Assembly (NCBI RefSeq): GCF_002803065.1 | Contig: NZ_NNBL01000019.1 | Coordinates: 1 to 64,000, forward strand | Source of the DNA: Streptomyces sp. CB01635 | GTDB taxonomy: Bacteria > Actinomycetota > Actinomycetes > Streptomycetales > Streptomycetaceae | Reading direction: 5' to 3' | Length of the DNA stretch: 64,000 bases | Shown here: in pieces, positions 1 to 9,408 of the stretch | How positions within the stretch are numbered: position 1 is the first letter of the stretch | How the letters are laid out: each line of letters begins with the position of its first letter | Position numbers and translations under genes: made by a program | Notes under the pieces: generated by a model | The model's database searches: none | Told to the model about the DNA's origin: nothing | Seen by the model: only the letters and a program-made list of their open reading frames with translations

Positions 1-19
1 CGGGGGCCTCTCACCTGTG

Positions 20-93
20 TGCACTCGGCAGGATTCGAACCTGCAACCTTCTGATCCGTAGTCAGATGCTCTATCCGTTAAGCTACGAGTGCT
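20..93 (-). tRNA. tRNA-Arg (anticodon ACG)
   Basis: Read on the minus strand, the segment folds as a full cloverleaf. The acceptor arm GCACTCG pairs with CGAGTGC. The anticodon loop CTACGGA lies between CTGA and TCAG and gives anticodon ACG. The T loop is GTTCGAATC. The CCA end is not encoded. An imperfect inverted repeat at 155-175 (arms ACATGAC/GTCATGT) lies upstream in the likely promoter region. Confidence 0.95.
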
Positions 94-235
94 TGTTCTG
101 TTTTTGTCTCGGTCCCGGCCCCTTCGGCCCGTTCCCGGCGACAGGAAGAACATTACATGACTGCCGCCGTCATGTGAAATCCGTTTGCCGCACCCCTTGT
201 GAGCTGGGCAAACACCGTCTTGCGGGTCCCGAAAG

Positions 236-269
236 CCGAAGCCCCGGTCCATCAGGACCGGGGCTTCGG
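236..269 (-). terminator. Terminator hairpin after tRNA-Ser
   Basis: A perfect 15-bp GC-rich stem (236-250 with 255-269) encloses the loop ATCA. It starts 10 nt beyond the 3' end of tRNA-Ser(GCT) in that gene's direction of transcription. It has no long U-run, as is usual for Streptomyces hairpin terminators. Confidence 0.75.
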
Positions 270-278
270 ATCTTGGAG

Positions 279-369
279 CGGAGGCGGAGGGATTTGAACC
301 CTCGATGGGCTTTAAGGCCCAAACCGCATTAGCAGTGCGGCGCCATAGACCGGACTAGGCGACGCCTCC
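279..369 (-). tRNA. tRNA-Ser (anticodon GCT)
   Basis: On the minus strand this is a class II tRNA of 91 nt. The acceptor GGAGGCG pairs with CGCCTCC and the discriminator is G. The anticodon stem CCGCA/TGCGG encloses CTGCTAA, so the anticodon is GCT. A long variable arm (TTTGGGCCTTAAAGCCC region) is present, as expected for serine tRNAs. Confidence 0.95.
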
Positions 370-608
370 AGCACGACCCCCCGCGCGAGCGCGAGTGGTG
401 CGTCCAGATGATGACACAGCATCGCGCCGTGTCACCAATTGGCCCCCACGGTACTAGGCGTCCAGGCCGGAGAGCAAAGCCCTTCTGTTCGCCCTCGTGT
501 CCCGGGGCCCACCGCAACATCGCGGGCCGCCCGGCGTTAGACGCGGTGGAGCCGCCCGGGACGGTGCGGTTCCCCAGTCTTCTCTTCTCACTCATTCGTG
601 GAGTCCTC

Positions 609-1058
609 ATGCTGCTGCGCCGCATCGCCCTCACCGCCGCCGCCTCCGCCGCCGCACTCTCCGCGGTCCCCGCCGCCCACGCCGACACGGGTCCGCTGGG
701 CCTGCCTCAGTTGTTCGCCGAGCCCGCCGTCCAGGACCAGCTACGGGTCGCCGTCACCGGCACGGGGGACGGAAGGGACGGGACGTACGAGCTGGAGTGC
801 GGGCCCTCGGGCGGTACCCATCCGGAACCCGCGAACGCGTGCGCGCGGCTCGACGAACTGTCCGCGAACGGCCGCGACCCGTTCGCGCCGAACTCGTCGG
901 ACTCCCAGTGCACGATGCAGTACGGAGGCCCCGCGACCGCCCGCGTCACCGGAACGTGGCACGGCCGGCCCGTCGACGCGACGTACAAGAGGACCGACGG
1001 CTGTGAGATCTCGCGGTGGCAGGGGCTCGTTCCCGTACTGCCCGCGACCGGTCCGTGA
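609..1058 (+). CDS. Secreted subtilisin inhibitor (SSI family protease inhibitor)
   Basis: This 149-residue protein belongs to the Streptomyces subtilisin inhibitor family, secreted proteins that block subtilisin- or trypsin-like proteases in the medium. Residues 1-25 form a Sec signal peptide (RR, Ala-rich core, cleavage near AHA-D). The mature part has the four family cysteines at 64, 78, 101 and 132, which would form two disulfides. The reactive loop reads QCTMQYGG, which places Met103 at P1 and Gln104 at P1'. Met at P1 usually suits subtilisin-like targets; Gln at P1' is less common than Val. The ATG at 609 is chosen because it places the signal peptide at the N-terminus. The frame is open far upstream, but that stretch is not protein-like. 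It is monocistronic. Confidence 0.9.
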   Translation: MLLRRIALTAAASAAALSAVPAAHADTGPLGLPQLFAEPAVQDQLRVAVTGTGDGRDGTYELECGPSGGTHPEPANACARLDELSANGRDPFAPNSSDSQCTMQYGGPATARVTGTWHGRPVDATYKRTDGCEISRWQGLVPVLPATGP

Positions 1059-1278
1059 ACGAGCGCGGTCCATTGTGTGGGGAGCGTGCCAAGGTGCGGC
1101 GCGGCGCCGGACACCCTGTGACCAGGCATATGCCGATGCATGCCCCGCCGTCGCACGGCCTGGGAGAGCCTCGCCCTCACGCATCTTCATTCCAAGGGCA
1201 CATCTTCCGCGTGCGACCTCCCTCTCATCCGGCGCCGCGAGCACAACCTCTGCCCGTAGACTCCCTCCCGTGACATGC

Positions 1279-1306
1279 CGCGAGCCACGTAGGAAGATGG
1301 CTCGCG
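1279..1306. promoter_or_regulatory. Inverted repeat upstream of the PAS/receiver gene
   Basis: Perfect 9-bp arms CGCGAGCCA and TGGCTCGCG are separated by 10 nt and lie 40 bp before the GTG start at 1346. This could be an operator or a leader hairpin. The rest of 1059-1345 holds no gene that I can support. Confidence 0.4.
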
Positions 1307-1345
1307 CGGTCGGCAAGGTGCGGTAATCAGGGAGGAAGCGTCGTC

Positions 1346-4300
1346 GTGAGCAGCAGGCCATCCCGAGGCGCTGCTCGCCTCGCAGCCATACTCGATGCGC
1401 TCCCGGACGCGCTGGTGCTGGTCAACGCCAACGGGACTGTCGTCAACGCGAACACCATCGCCCTGGAGGCCTTCGAGGCCCCGGGCACCGCCCTCGTGGG
1501 GCGCGGACTGCTCGATCTGCTGCCCGAGTTCGACTCGCGGCTCATCCCCGGATCGATGCGCAGGCCCGACACCACGGACGAGCGCGGGCGCACCAAGCCG
1601 ACCCGGATGATGGCCCGCCGCACCGACGGCAGCGAGTTCCCCGTCGAGGTCACGAGCGCCAATCTCGCCGACGGCCGCGACACCGTCGACGGCTACGGCA
1701 ACAGCTCGTACGGGTCCTACGGCGGCGAGGCCGAGCTGCTGATGCTCGTCGTGCGCGACTTGTCGGGGACTGTCGACACCGAGGCCGAGCTCGCGCGTTC
1801 GCAGCGCCAGACCGAGATGATCCTGCGCGCCGCCGCCGAGGGCGTCGTCGGCACCGACACCGACGGCCGGATCGTGCTCGTCAACCCGGCCGCCGCGCAG
1901 ATCCTCGGGTTCCGCGCCAGCGACCTGGGCGGACAGGAGCTGCACGCGCTCGTCCTCCACTCCCGCGCCGACGGCGAGCCGTTCCCGTACGAGGAGTCCC
2001 CGCTCGCCGACACCCTGCGCTCCGGGCGCAAGCACCGGGTGCGCGGGCAGGTCCTGTGGTCGAAGAGCGGCACGCAGGTGCCCGTCGACATGACGACGGC
2101 GCCCGTCCGCGACGGTGACCAACTGGTCGGCGCCGTGATGACGTTCACCGACCGGCGGCCCTACGACGAGCTCGTCGTGGCGCACACGGAGGAGATCGAC
2201 CGGCGCGACAAGGAGACGGAGCGCGCCGCCACGGAACACGCGGAGACGCTCGCGCGCACCGTCGAGGAGCACGAGGCGCAGACCGCGCGTGCCGAAGAGG
2301 AGCACGCCGCCGAACTCGCCACGATCACCGAGCAGCACACCGAGGAACTCTCCGCCGAGAAGGACCGGATCGCCGCTCTCGCCGAGCGGGAGAAGGACCG
2401 TTACGAGGCACTCGCGGCCCGGCACGAGCAGCTCCTCGCCGTCCTCGGCCAGTCGCTGCGCGGCCCTCTCGACGAACTGCGCGGCCAGCTCACCACTCTG
2501 GCCGCGGACGACGCGGGCCAGCTGTGGCCCGAGGCCAACCAGATCCTGCACCACCTCGCAGCCGGCTACAGCCGCATGACCACGCTCGTCGACAACGTGC
2601 TCGGCTACCAGCTCCTCGACTCCGGCGACGCGCAGCTGACCCGGACGAAGGTGATGCTCGACGCGGTCGTCGCCGCGGGCGTCGACGGGGCGGTCGAGCT
2701 GATCGGGCCCGGGCGCGCGCAGTTCGCCGTGCACGCCCCGCCCATCGAGGCCGAGGTCGACGCGGCGCGCCTGGCCACCGCGCTCGCCCACCTCGTCGCG
2801 GACGTCGCAGGGATCGACGCCACCGGCAACGCACGCGTGGGCGTCGTACCGACCAGCGGCGTCGGCGGATACGTGGACTCGACGATCGTCGTGGCGGCGG
2901 CGCTGCGCGGCGAGAGCGTCCGTATCGAGGTGCGCGGGCCCTACACGGGCGGCGACCCGGTGCACGAGCCCATCGTGCGCGGCATCGTGCGGGCGCACGG
3001 CGGCGTGCTCCAGACGCACGAGGTGCCCGGGATGAGCGGCAGCGCGTACGTGCTCGAGGTGCCGATCGGGGGCGGGGCCGGGGCGGTTGCGGTGGCTGAT
3101 CCTTCGGGTGTTGTCGGGGCGGCTGTTCCCGGTACGGCTGTCGAGGTCGCGTCGCAGGCCGGTCCCGCCGGTCCCGCCGGTGCGGAGACCGGGGCCGTGG
3201 CCGGAGCCTTGCTGCCCGAGCAGGCGTCGGGTACGCGCGGCGGGCGGCGGCGGGCCCGGAGGGCTTCGGGCGCGTCGGTGGACTCATTCCTGGAGAGCGG
3301 TGTCGCGGGGGCCGCGGGTGCCGTGCCGGAAGCCGACGAGGCCGGGCAGGGTGGCGGTGGCTCGGAGGTTGTCGCTCCGACCGGGCGACGCAGGCGGCGG
3401 GCCGAGGACGGCGCGACCGCGGGAACGCCCGGGAGCGCTCAGAGGCAGCTGCCGGCGCAGGCCACGCAGACTCCGGCCGGCGGGACGCCTGCGGGTGACG
3501 CGGGGGTCGGGACCGGTACGGGGCGTCGGCGTGGACGGCCCAATCCGGCCGAGGTCGCCGTTCCCGAGGGAGCCGCTGGTCCCGGTGCCGCTGAGGGTTC
3601 CGTGATGACCGCTGCCGAACACGCCGCCGGAGCCCCCGCCCTGGGCGAGACCGTGCCGCCGCAAGGTGTGCCGGTCGGAGCGTCCTCGGGCCGGCGGGCC
3701 CGGCGCAACTCGGAGCCGGCCGCGCTGCCTGCCGGTGGTTCGGGTCGGGCCGGGGCTTCCGACGCGTCTCAGGCCGGGCAGAACGTCCCCGCCGAGCGTC
3801 GCGCACGCCGCGCTCTCGGCAGCGCCCCGGAGCGGGAAGCCGAGCAGGGCAGCACCGCGCGCACCGTATTCGCGCTGCCGCCCGCTGAGGCCGACCGGAC
3901 GACGCCCGAGCCGGATGCCGCTACGGGCGCCGACACCGATGCGACTACGGCCACCGGTAGGGGTGCCGGCGGAGAGCGGCACGACGCCGCGCAGGGTCAC
4001 CCCTCCGACGACCACACTCCGCCGCAGCCACACCCTGTCCAGACGGTTCCGGCGGCGCGCGCCGCGCTGCCGCCGGAGAACGGTGCCAGGCCCCGCGCCG
4101 CGCAGCCCCTCCCCGCCGAGGCCCCGTCGGCAGACCCCAACTCGACTCAGGGCCGCGCCATAAGCGTACGAACGCTGGGGCAGGGCGTTCCCTTCGGACG
4201 TCAGATCGCCGAGCAGCAGCGCCCGCCGCGGCCCCAGCCGGCGGCCCCCGGCACGGCCCAGCCGCTGCCGAGCCCACAGCCCAATTCACCAGCGGCCGCA

Positions 4301-5578
4301 CAGCCGAACCGCGCGAACCGGCCCAGCCAGGCGAACCCGGCCGACCCCACGACGGGTAAGCAGCCCGGTCCGCAGGCGAAGCAGGCGTCCGGCACGCAGG
4401 GCGGTCCGTCCGGCCCGAAGTCCGAGCAGCAGCCCGTCCAGTCTGCCGGCGGCAACCCGTCCCTCCAGGTCCCGCTGCCTCCCCAGGTCCCGCAGCCCGC
4501 GGCGGCCCCGCAGGAGCAGACGCAGCACACGCTCGGTGGCTCCGGTCGCCGGCGCAGGCTGTCCACCCGGCCCGATCCCGCCGGCACCCAGCCGGAGACC
4601 GCGGCCCGTCCGCACCCGCAGGCCCCGTCACAGTCGTCGCCGGCGCAGCCGAAGGCTCAGCCCAAGACGCCGTCCGGCCAGTCCCAGCCCGGTCAGCCGC
4701 AGTCACTGCTGTCGACGTCATCGGAGGGCCGCGGACGTTCGTACGCGATCGGCGCCCCCGACCAGGACGCCGATGAGGGACCCGAGCCGCTGGACGGGCC
4801 CGGCGGCGCCGTGGAGCTGGCGATCCGGCCCCAGCCGCAGCCGATGGACGACGAGCTGCCCCCGGAGCCGCTCGACAACCCGCGCCGGCTCCTGGTCTGG
4901 CCCGCGCCCGACGCCACCACGCAGCAGGCCCTGAGCGACCGCGGCTACCGCCCGGTGACCGTGCACTCCCGCGAGGAGGTCGACGCGCAGATCGCGGCCT
5001 TCCCCGCCGCGCTCTTCGTCGACCCGCTGACCGGACCGATCACGCGCACCGCGCTCCAGTCGCTGCGCCAGGCCGCCGTCGCCGCCGAGGTTCCCGTCCT
5101 GGTGACGGCCGGGCTCGGACAGGCGACACGCGAGGCCGCGTACGGCGCCGATCCCGCCGTCCTGCTGAAGGCCCTCGCGCCTCGGGACAGTGAGCAGCAC
5201 CCCTCGCGTGTGCTGCTCATCGAGGAGCGCGAGGAGATCGCGCTCGCGCTCACCGCGACGCTTGAGCGGCGCGGGATGCAGGTCGCGCGGGCGGGTTCCG
5301 ACGCGGACGCGGTGACGCTGGCCGCGCAGATGCGGCCGAACCTGGTGGTGATGGACCTGCTCCAGGTGCGTCGCAGGCGCGCAGGGATCGTCGACTGGCT
5401 GCGCGCGAACGGCCAGTTGAACCGCACGCCCCTCGTCGTCTACACCGCCGCCGTCGAGGAGGCCGAGCTGCCGCGTCTGGCCGCGGGCGAGACCGTCCTG
5501 TTCCTGGCGGAGCGTTCGACGAGCGACGAGGTCCAGGGCCGGATCGTGGACCTGCTCGCGAAGATCGGCACCAACTGA
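1346..5578 (+). CDS. Giant PAS-PAS / degenerate histidine kinase / tandem receiver protein
   Basis: A 1410-residue cytosolic signalling-type protein. In order it has a PAS domain (about 12-100), a second PAS (about 150-270), a charged coiled coil rich in Glu/Ala/Arg (about 280-370), a region shaped like a histidine kinase core (about 370-580), a long Pro/Gln/Ala/Gly-rich disordered stretch with repeated RRRARR or RRRRR patches (about 600-1180), and two receiver-like domains (about 1185-1285 and 1290-1410). In the DHp segment the usual SHELRTPL is replaced by GQSLRGPL, so the phosphoacceptor His is Gln. No clear N-box Asn is seen. The last receiver keeps an Asp in VVMDLL and the one before it has FVDP. 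I infer a pseudo-kinase scaffold. The GTG start has GGGAGGA 10 nt upstream. A strong hairpin follows the stop. Confidence 0.8.
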   Translation: MSSRPSRGAARLAAILDALPDALVLVNANGTVVNANTIALEAFEAPGTALVGRGLLDLLPEFDSRLIPGSMRRPDTTDERGRTKPTRMMARRTDGSEFPVEVTSANLADGRDTVDGYGNSSYGSYGGEAELLMLVVRDLSGTVDTEAELARSQRQTEMILRAAAEGVVGTDTDGRIVLVNPAAAQILGFRASDLGGQELHALVLHSRADGEPFPYEESPLADTLRSGRKHRVRGQVLWSKSGTQVPVDMTTAPVRDGDQLVGAVMTFTDRRPYDELVVAHTEEIDRRDKETERAATEHAETLARTVEEHEAQTARAEEEHAAELATITEQHTEELSAEKDRIAALAEREKDRYEALAARHEQLLAVLGQSLRGPLDELRGQLTTLAADDAGQLWPEANQILHHLAAGYSRMTTLVDNVLGYQLLDSGDAQLTRTKVMLDAVVAAGVDGAVELIGPGRAQFAVHAPPIEAEVDAARLATALAHLVADVAGIDATGNARVGVVPTSGVGGYVDSTIVVAAALRGESVRIEVRGPYTGGDPVHEPIVRGIVRAHGGVLQTHEVPGMSGSAYVLEVPIGGGAGAVAVADPSGVVGAAVPGTAVEVASQAGPAGPAGAETGAVAGALLPEQASGTRGGRRRARRASGASVDSFLESGVAGAAGAVPEADEAGQGGGGSEVVAPTGRRRRRAEDGATAGTPGSAQRQLPAQATQTPAGGTPAGDAGVGTGTGRRRGRPNPAEVAVPEGAAGPGAAEGSVMTAAEHAAGAPALGETVPPQGVPVGASSGRRARRNSEPAALPAGGSGRAGASDASQAGQNVPAERRARRALGSAPEREAEQGSTARTVFALPPAEADRTTPEPDAATGADTDATTATGRGAGGERHDAAQGHPSDDHTPPQPHPVQTVPAARAALPPENGARPRAAQPLPAEAPSADPNSTQGRAISVRTLGQGVPFGRQIAEQQRPPRPQPAAPGTAQPLPSPQPNSPAAAQPNRANRPSQANPADPTTGKQPGPQAKQASGTQGGPSGPKSEQQPVQSAGGNPSLQVPLPPQVPQPAAAPQEQTQHTLGGSGRRRRLSTRPDPAGTQPETAARPHPQAPSQSSPAQPKAQPKTPSGQSQPGQPQSLLSTSSEGRGRSYAIGAPDQDADEGPEPLDGPGGAVELAIRPQPQPMDDELPPEPLDNPRRLLVWPAPDATTQQALSDRGYRPVTVHSREEVDAQIAAFPAALFVDPLTGPITRTALQSLRQAAVAAEVPVLVTAGLGQATREAAYGADPAVLLKALAPRDSEQHPSRVLLIEEREEIALALTATLERRGMQVARAGSDADAVTLAAQMRPNLVVMDLLQVRRRRAGIVDWLRANGQLNRTPLVVYTAAVEEAELPRLAAGETVLFLAERSTSDEVQGRIVDLLAKIGTN

Positions 5579-5610
5579 GCACCCGCGACTGACACACCCA
5601 CAACTGACAA

Positions 5611-5640
5611 ACAGGGGCGGCCCGTTCGGGCCGCCCCTGT
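5611..5640. terminator. Bidirectional hairpin terminator
   Basis: A perfect 13-bp stem (ACAGGGGCGGCCC with its complement) and loop GTTC lie between the convergent PAS/receiver gene and the acyl-CoA synthetase gene. The last two bases overlap a parS site. Confidence 0.85.
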
Positions 5641-5652
5641 TTCACGTGAAAC
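5639..5652. other. parS site (ParB binding), perfect 14-mer
   Basis: The sequence GTTTCACGTGAAAC is identical to the palindromic ParB-binding parS consensus of Streptomyces. Sites of this type cluster around oriC and load ParB for chromosome segregation. It lies in the short convergent intergenic region and abuts the terminator hairpin. Confidence 0.85.
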
Positions 5653-5670
5653 CGTCGCTGAGCTGTGGGC

Positions 5671-7320
<1,650 letters not shown>

Positions 7321-7373
7321 GGCGTCCTCCCGGTGGGCGCTACGGCGCAGCAATGTTCCGCCGATTCTCACCG

Positions 7374-7389
7374 CATACCAGTCGGTATG
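7374..7389. promoter_or_regulatory. TetR-type operator candidate before acyl-CoA synthetase gene
   Basis: A perfect inverted repeat CATACC-AGTC-GGTATG lies 54 bp upstream of the GTG start. Palindromes of this size and spacing are typical of acyl-CoA-responsive TetR repressors. No TetR gene is in the window. Confidence 0.45.
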
Positions 7390-7429
7390 TCACTAGCCCC
7401 GGGAATGATCGATCAGAGAGTCGTCCTGC

Positions 7430-8071
7430 TCAGCTCTGGGCCGGGCGCAGTTCCGGGTCCTCGCGGAGCTTGCCGAGGGCCCGTGACACCGCGCTCTTGA
7501 CCGTGCCGACGGACACCCCGAGCACCTCGGCCGTCTGAACCTCGCTCAGGTCCTCGTAGTACCGCAGGACGACCATCGCGCGCTGACGGGCCGGCAGTTT
7601 CATGATTGCGCGCCACATCGCGTCGTGCAGGGCCTGGTGCTCGGCGGGGTCGGCCGCCGCCACGGTCTCCGGCTCGGGCAGCTCGTCGCAGGCGAACTCG
7701 TCGACCTTCCGCTTACGCCACTGCGACGTACGCGTGTTCAGCAGGGCCCGGCGCACATAACCGTCGAGCGCCCGGTGGTCCTCGATGCGGTCCCACGCCA
7801 CATACGTCTTGGTGAGCGCGGTCTGGAGCAGGTCCTCGGCATCGCACGGGTTCGCCGTCAGCGACCGGGCGGTCCGCAGCAGCACGGGCTGCCGCGCCCG
7901 TACGTACGACGCGAACGACGGGTACGACTTGTGCGGCCCGTACGGCGTCGAGTGGGCGGCCGGCGTGCACGGCGCCGGGCGGGAAGAGTGAGGCGTCATC
8001 GCGGCTCGCGGCGCGCTGCGCGTCGCGGCATCCGATGCACTGGAGCAGACAGGCGCCATGGTTGCGGTCAT
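7430..8071 (-). CDS. ECF RNA polymerase sigma factor (SigE-like, SAM family)
   Basis: A 213-residue sigma-70 family protein of the extracytoplasmic-function group, predicted to direct RNA polymerase to a small promoter set. Region 2 lies around residues 50-115 (motif CDAEDLLQTALTKTYVAWDRI). Region 4 lies at the end with the recognition helix in SVGTVKSAVSRALGKLRE. It resembles the SigE-type factors that often lack a classical membrane anti-sigma factor, and none is seen next to it. The first 45 residues are low-complexity Ala/Ser/Pro, so the true start may be internal (an ATG at codon 24). No strong ribosome binding site precedes the first ATG. Confidence 0.85.
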   Translation of the reverse strand: MTATMAPVCSSASDAATRSAPRAAMTPHSSRPAPCTPAAHSTPYGPHKSYPSFASYVRARQPVLLRTARSLTANPCDAEDLLQTALTKTYVAWDRIEDHRALDGYVRRALLNTRTSQWRKRKVDEFACDELPEPETVAAADPAEHQALHDAMWRAIMKLPARQRAMVVLRYYEDLSEVQTAEVLGVSVGTVKSAVSRALGKLREDPELRPAQS

Positions 8072-8267
8072 GGCTCCACGCTAGGAGCGCCCCCTACCCT
8101 CGCGGATCGGCCGCAGGTCCCGAAGCGGTGTCCGCCTCAGGTTGTAGGAGTGGTGGTATCCCCACCTCCTGAAGGTGGAGGACGCCGTCCGCACCCCTGA
8201 GGGTTCATCCCTGAGAGCCGATCCATGGGCTTCGTTCCACTCTGCCACTCCCGCGGACCGGGACGGC

Positions 8268-9338
8268 TCATCGGATGCGGGCCACCGGCGCGTGCACCAG
8301 ATTCCGGTCGATGACGAGGGTCCGCCCGCCGTGCCGCTCCTTCACGTTCCCCGCGTACTGGTGGATCCTGCGCTGCCGGCTCCAGGCGGACCGCCACAGC
8401 ACGGGCTCCCGGGACAGCCGGGGCCGCGCGTGCCAGCGCGCGAACCAGATCACCGACGGCAGATCCCGCACTCCCGCCCGCGCCGCGGCCCGCATGTGCG
8501 CCACCCCGGAGTCGGCACTGCTGTAGAACCCCGGCACGTACCCCTTCCCGCGCACCTGCCGGTCCCAGCCCCGCACAAAGGCGAGCGTCGCTCGGGCGCA
8601 CTTCTTCTGTCGGTACTTGTATGCCTCCATGTCGAGATAGAGCGGGCTGCCCGGCCGGATGCCGACGGCCCACGCCCTGCGTACGGCGTCCCGCCCCTCC
8701 CGCACTCCCTCGCTCCAGGCGTGACGGCCGATGCGGTAGCCCTTCTTGTGCCGCTCGACCACACACGGAGACTGCGAACCGACGTACACCGGCAGCACCC
8801 GCCACCCCAGCCGCTGCACCCCCTTCATCCAACGGTGCCCGAGCCGGGGCTGATGAGGACAGGCCCGCCCACGGCCCCCGTAGTACACGCCCACCGCCCC
8901 GTACTTCGACGCCCGCCACCGCCGCATGGTGTCGAGCGACGGCGCCATGCAGGTGTCGAACGCCAGCCCGCGGAACGTCCGGAGGTTGGAGAGCGAGGGC
9001 AGGAGGGGTTCGGAGGTGGAGGGACCGTCGGCCGGTGCCGGGCCGGGGGCCGGTGCCGGGGCGTCGAGTGCGGCGCCGTCGTCGAGTGCCGAGTCGGGGA
9101 AGGTGGCGAGACCCCGCGGCGCGAGGTCGGCCAGAGGGTCGGGGTAGGTGGCCAGGCCCCGCGGCGCGAGGTCGGCCAGAGGGTCGGGGTGGGCGTCGGG
9201 GTGGGGGCCGTGCGTCGGAGACGGCTGGGGGAGGCCGGGTTCGCCCCGCGCCGACGCGGGGAGGGCGGTCAGCGCCATCAGGACCAGCACTAGACCCACG
9301 ACCAGCTTCCGGCGGTGCCTATGGCGAGTGCGGTGCAT
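8268..9338 (-). CDS. Secreted DUF1906 (glycoside-hydrolase-like, Rv2525c-type) protein
   Basis: A predicted exported protein of 356 residues. It begins with an Arg-rich signal peptide (RHRRKLVVGLVLVLM then ALPASARG), followed by a Pro/Asp/Ala-rich linker and, from about residue 110, a DUF1906 TIM-barrel-like domain. Visible family features are GLAFDTCMAPS, YYGG, PLYLDMEAYK and the C-terminal RNLVHAPVAR. Relatives such as Rv2525c are Tat- or Sec-exported and act at the cell wall, but no activity is proven here. The linker contains a 15-residue unit duplicated in tandem. Three starts are possible: GTG 9401, ATG 9356, ATG 9338. I chose the last because it gives a normal signal peptide, but no ribosome binding site decides the matter. 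Confidence 0.75.
   Translation of the reverse strand: MHRTRHRHRRKLVVGLVLVLMALTALPASARGEPGLPQPSPTHGPHPDAHPDPLADLAPRGLATYPDPLADLAPRGLATFPDSALDDGAALDAPAPAPGPAPADGPSTSEPLLPSLSNLRTFRGLAFDTCMAPSLDTMRRWRASKYGAVGVYYGGRGRACPHQPRLGHRWMKGVQRLGWRVLPVYVGSQSPCVVERHKKGYRIGRHAWSEGVREGRDAVRRAWAVGIRPGSPLYLDMEAYKYRQKKCARATLAFVRGWDRQVRGKGYVPGFYSSADSGVAHMRAAARAGVRDLPSVIWFARWHARPRLSREPVLWRSAWSRQRRIHQYAGNVKERHGGRTLVIDRNLVHAPVARIR
9101..9190. repeat. 45-bp tandem duplication within the DUF1906 gene
   Basis: Two 45-bp units (9101-9145 and 9146-9190) differ at two bases and encode two copies of a 15-residue unit ending in LADLAPRGLAT. The duplication keeps frame and lengthens the linker after the signal peptide. Confidence 0.85.
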
Positions 9339-9408
9339 AGGGCAAGTGCGGTGCATAGGGCGAGTGAAGAGGCCGGGGTGCGGACCGGCCCCGGGACACA
9401 CCCCGCGT

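Noticed and set aside
8162..8178. A small hairpin (CCACCT/AGGTGG) upstream of the ECF sigma gene as a terminator
   Set aside because: Only 6 bp long and no transcript would plausibly end there; left unassigned.
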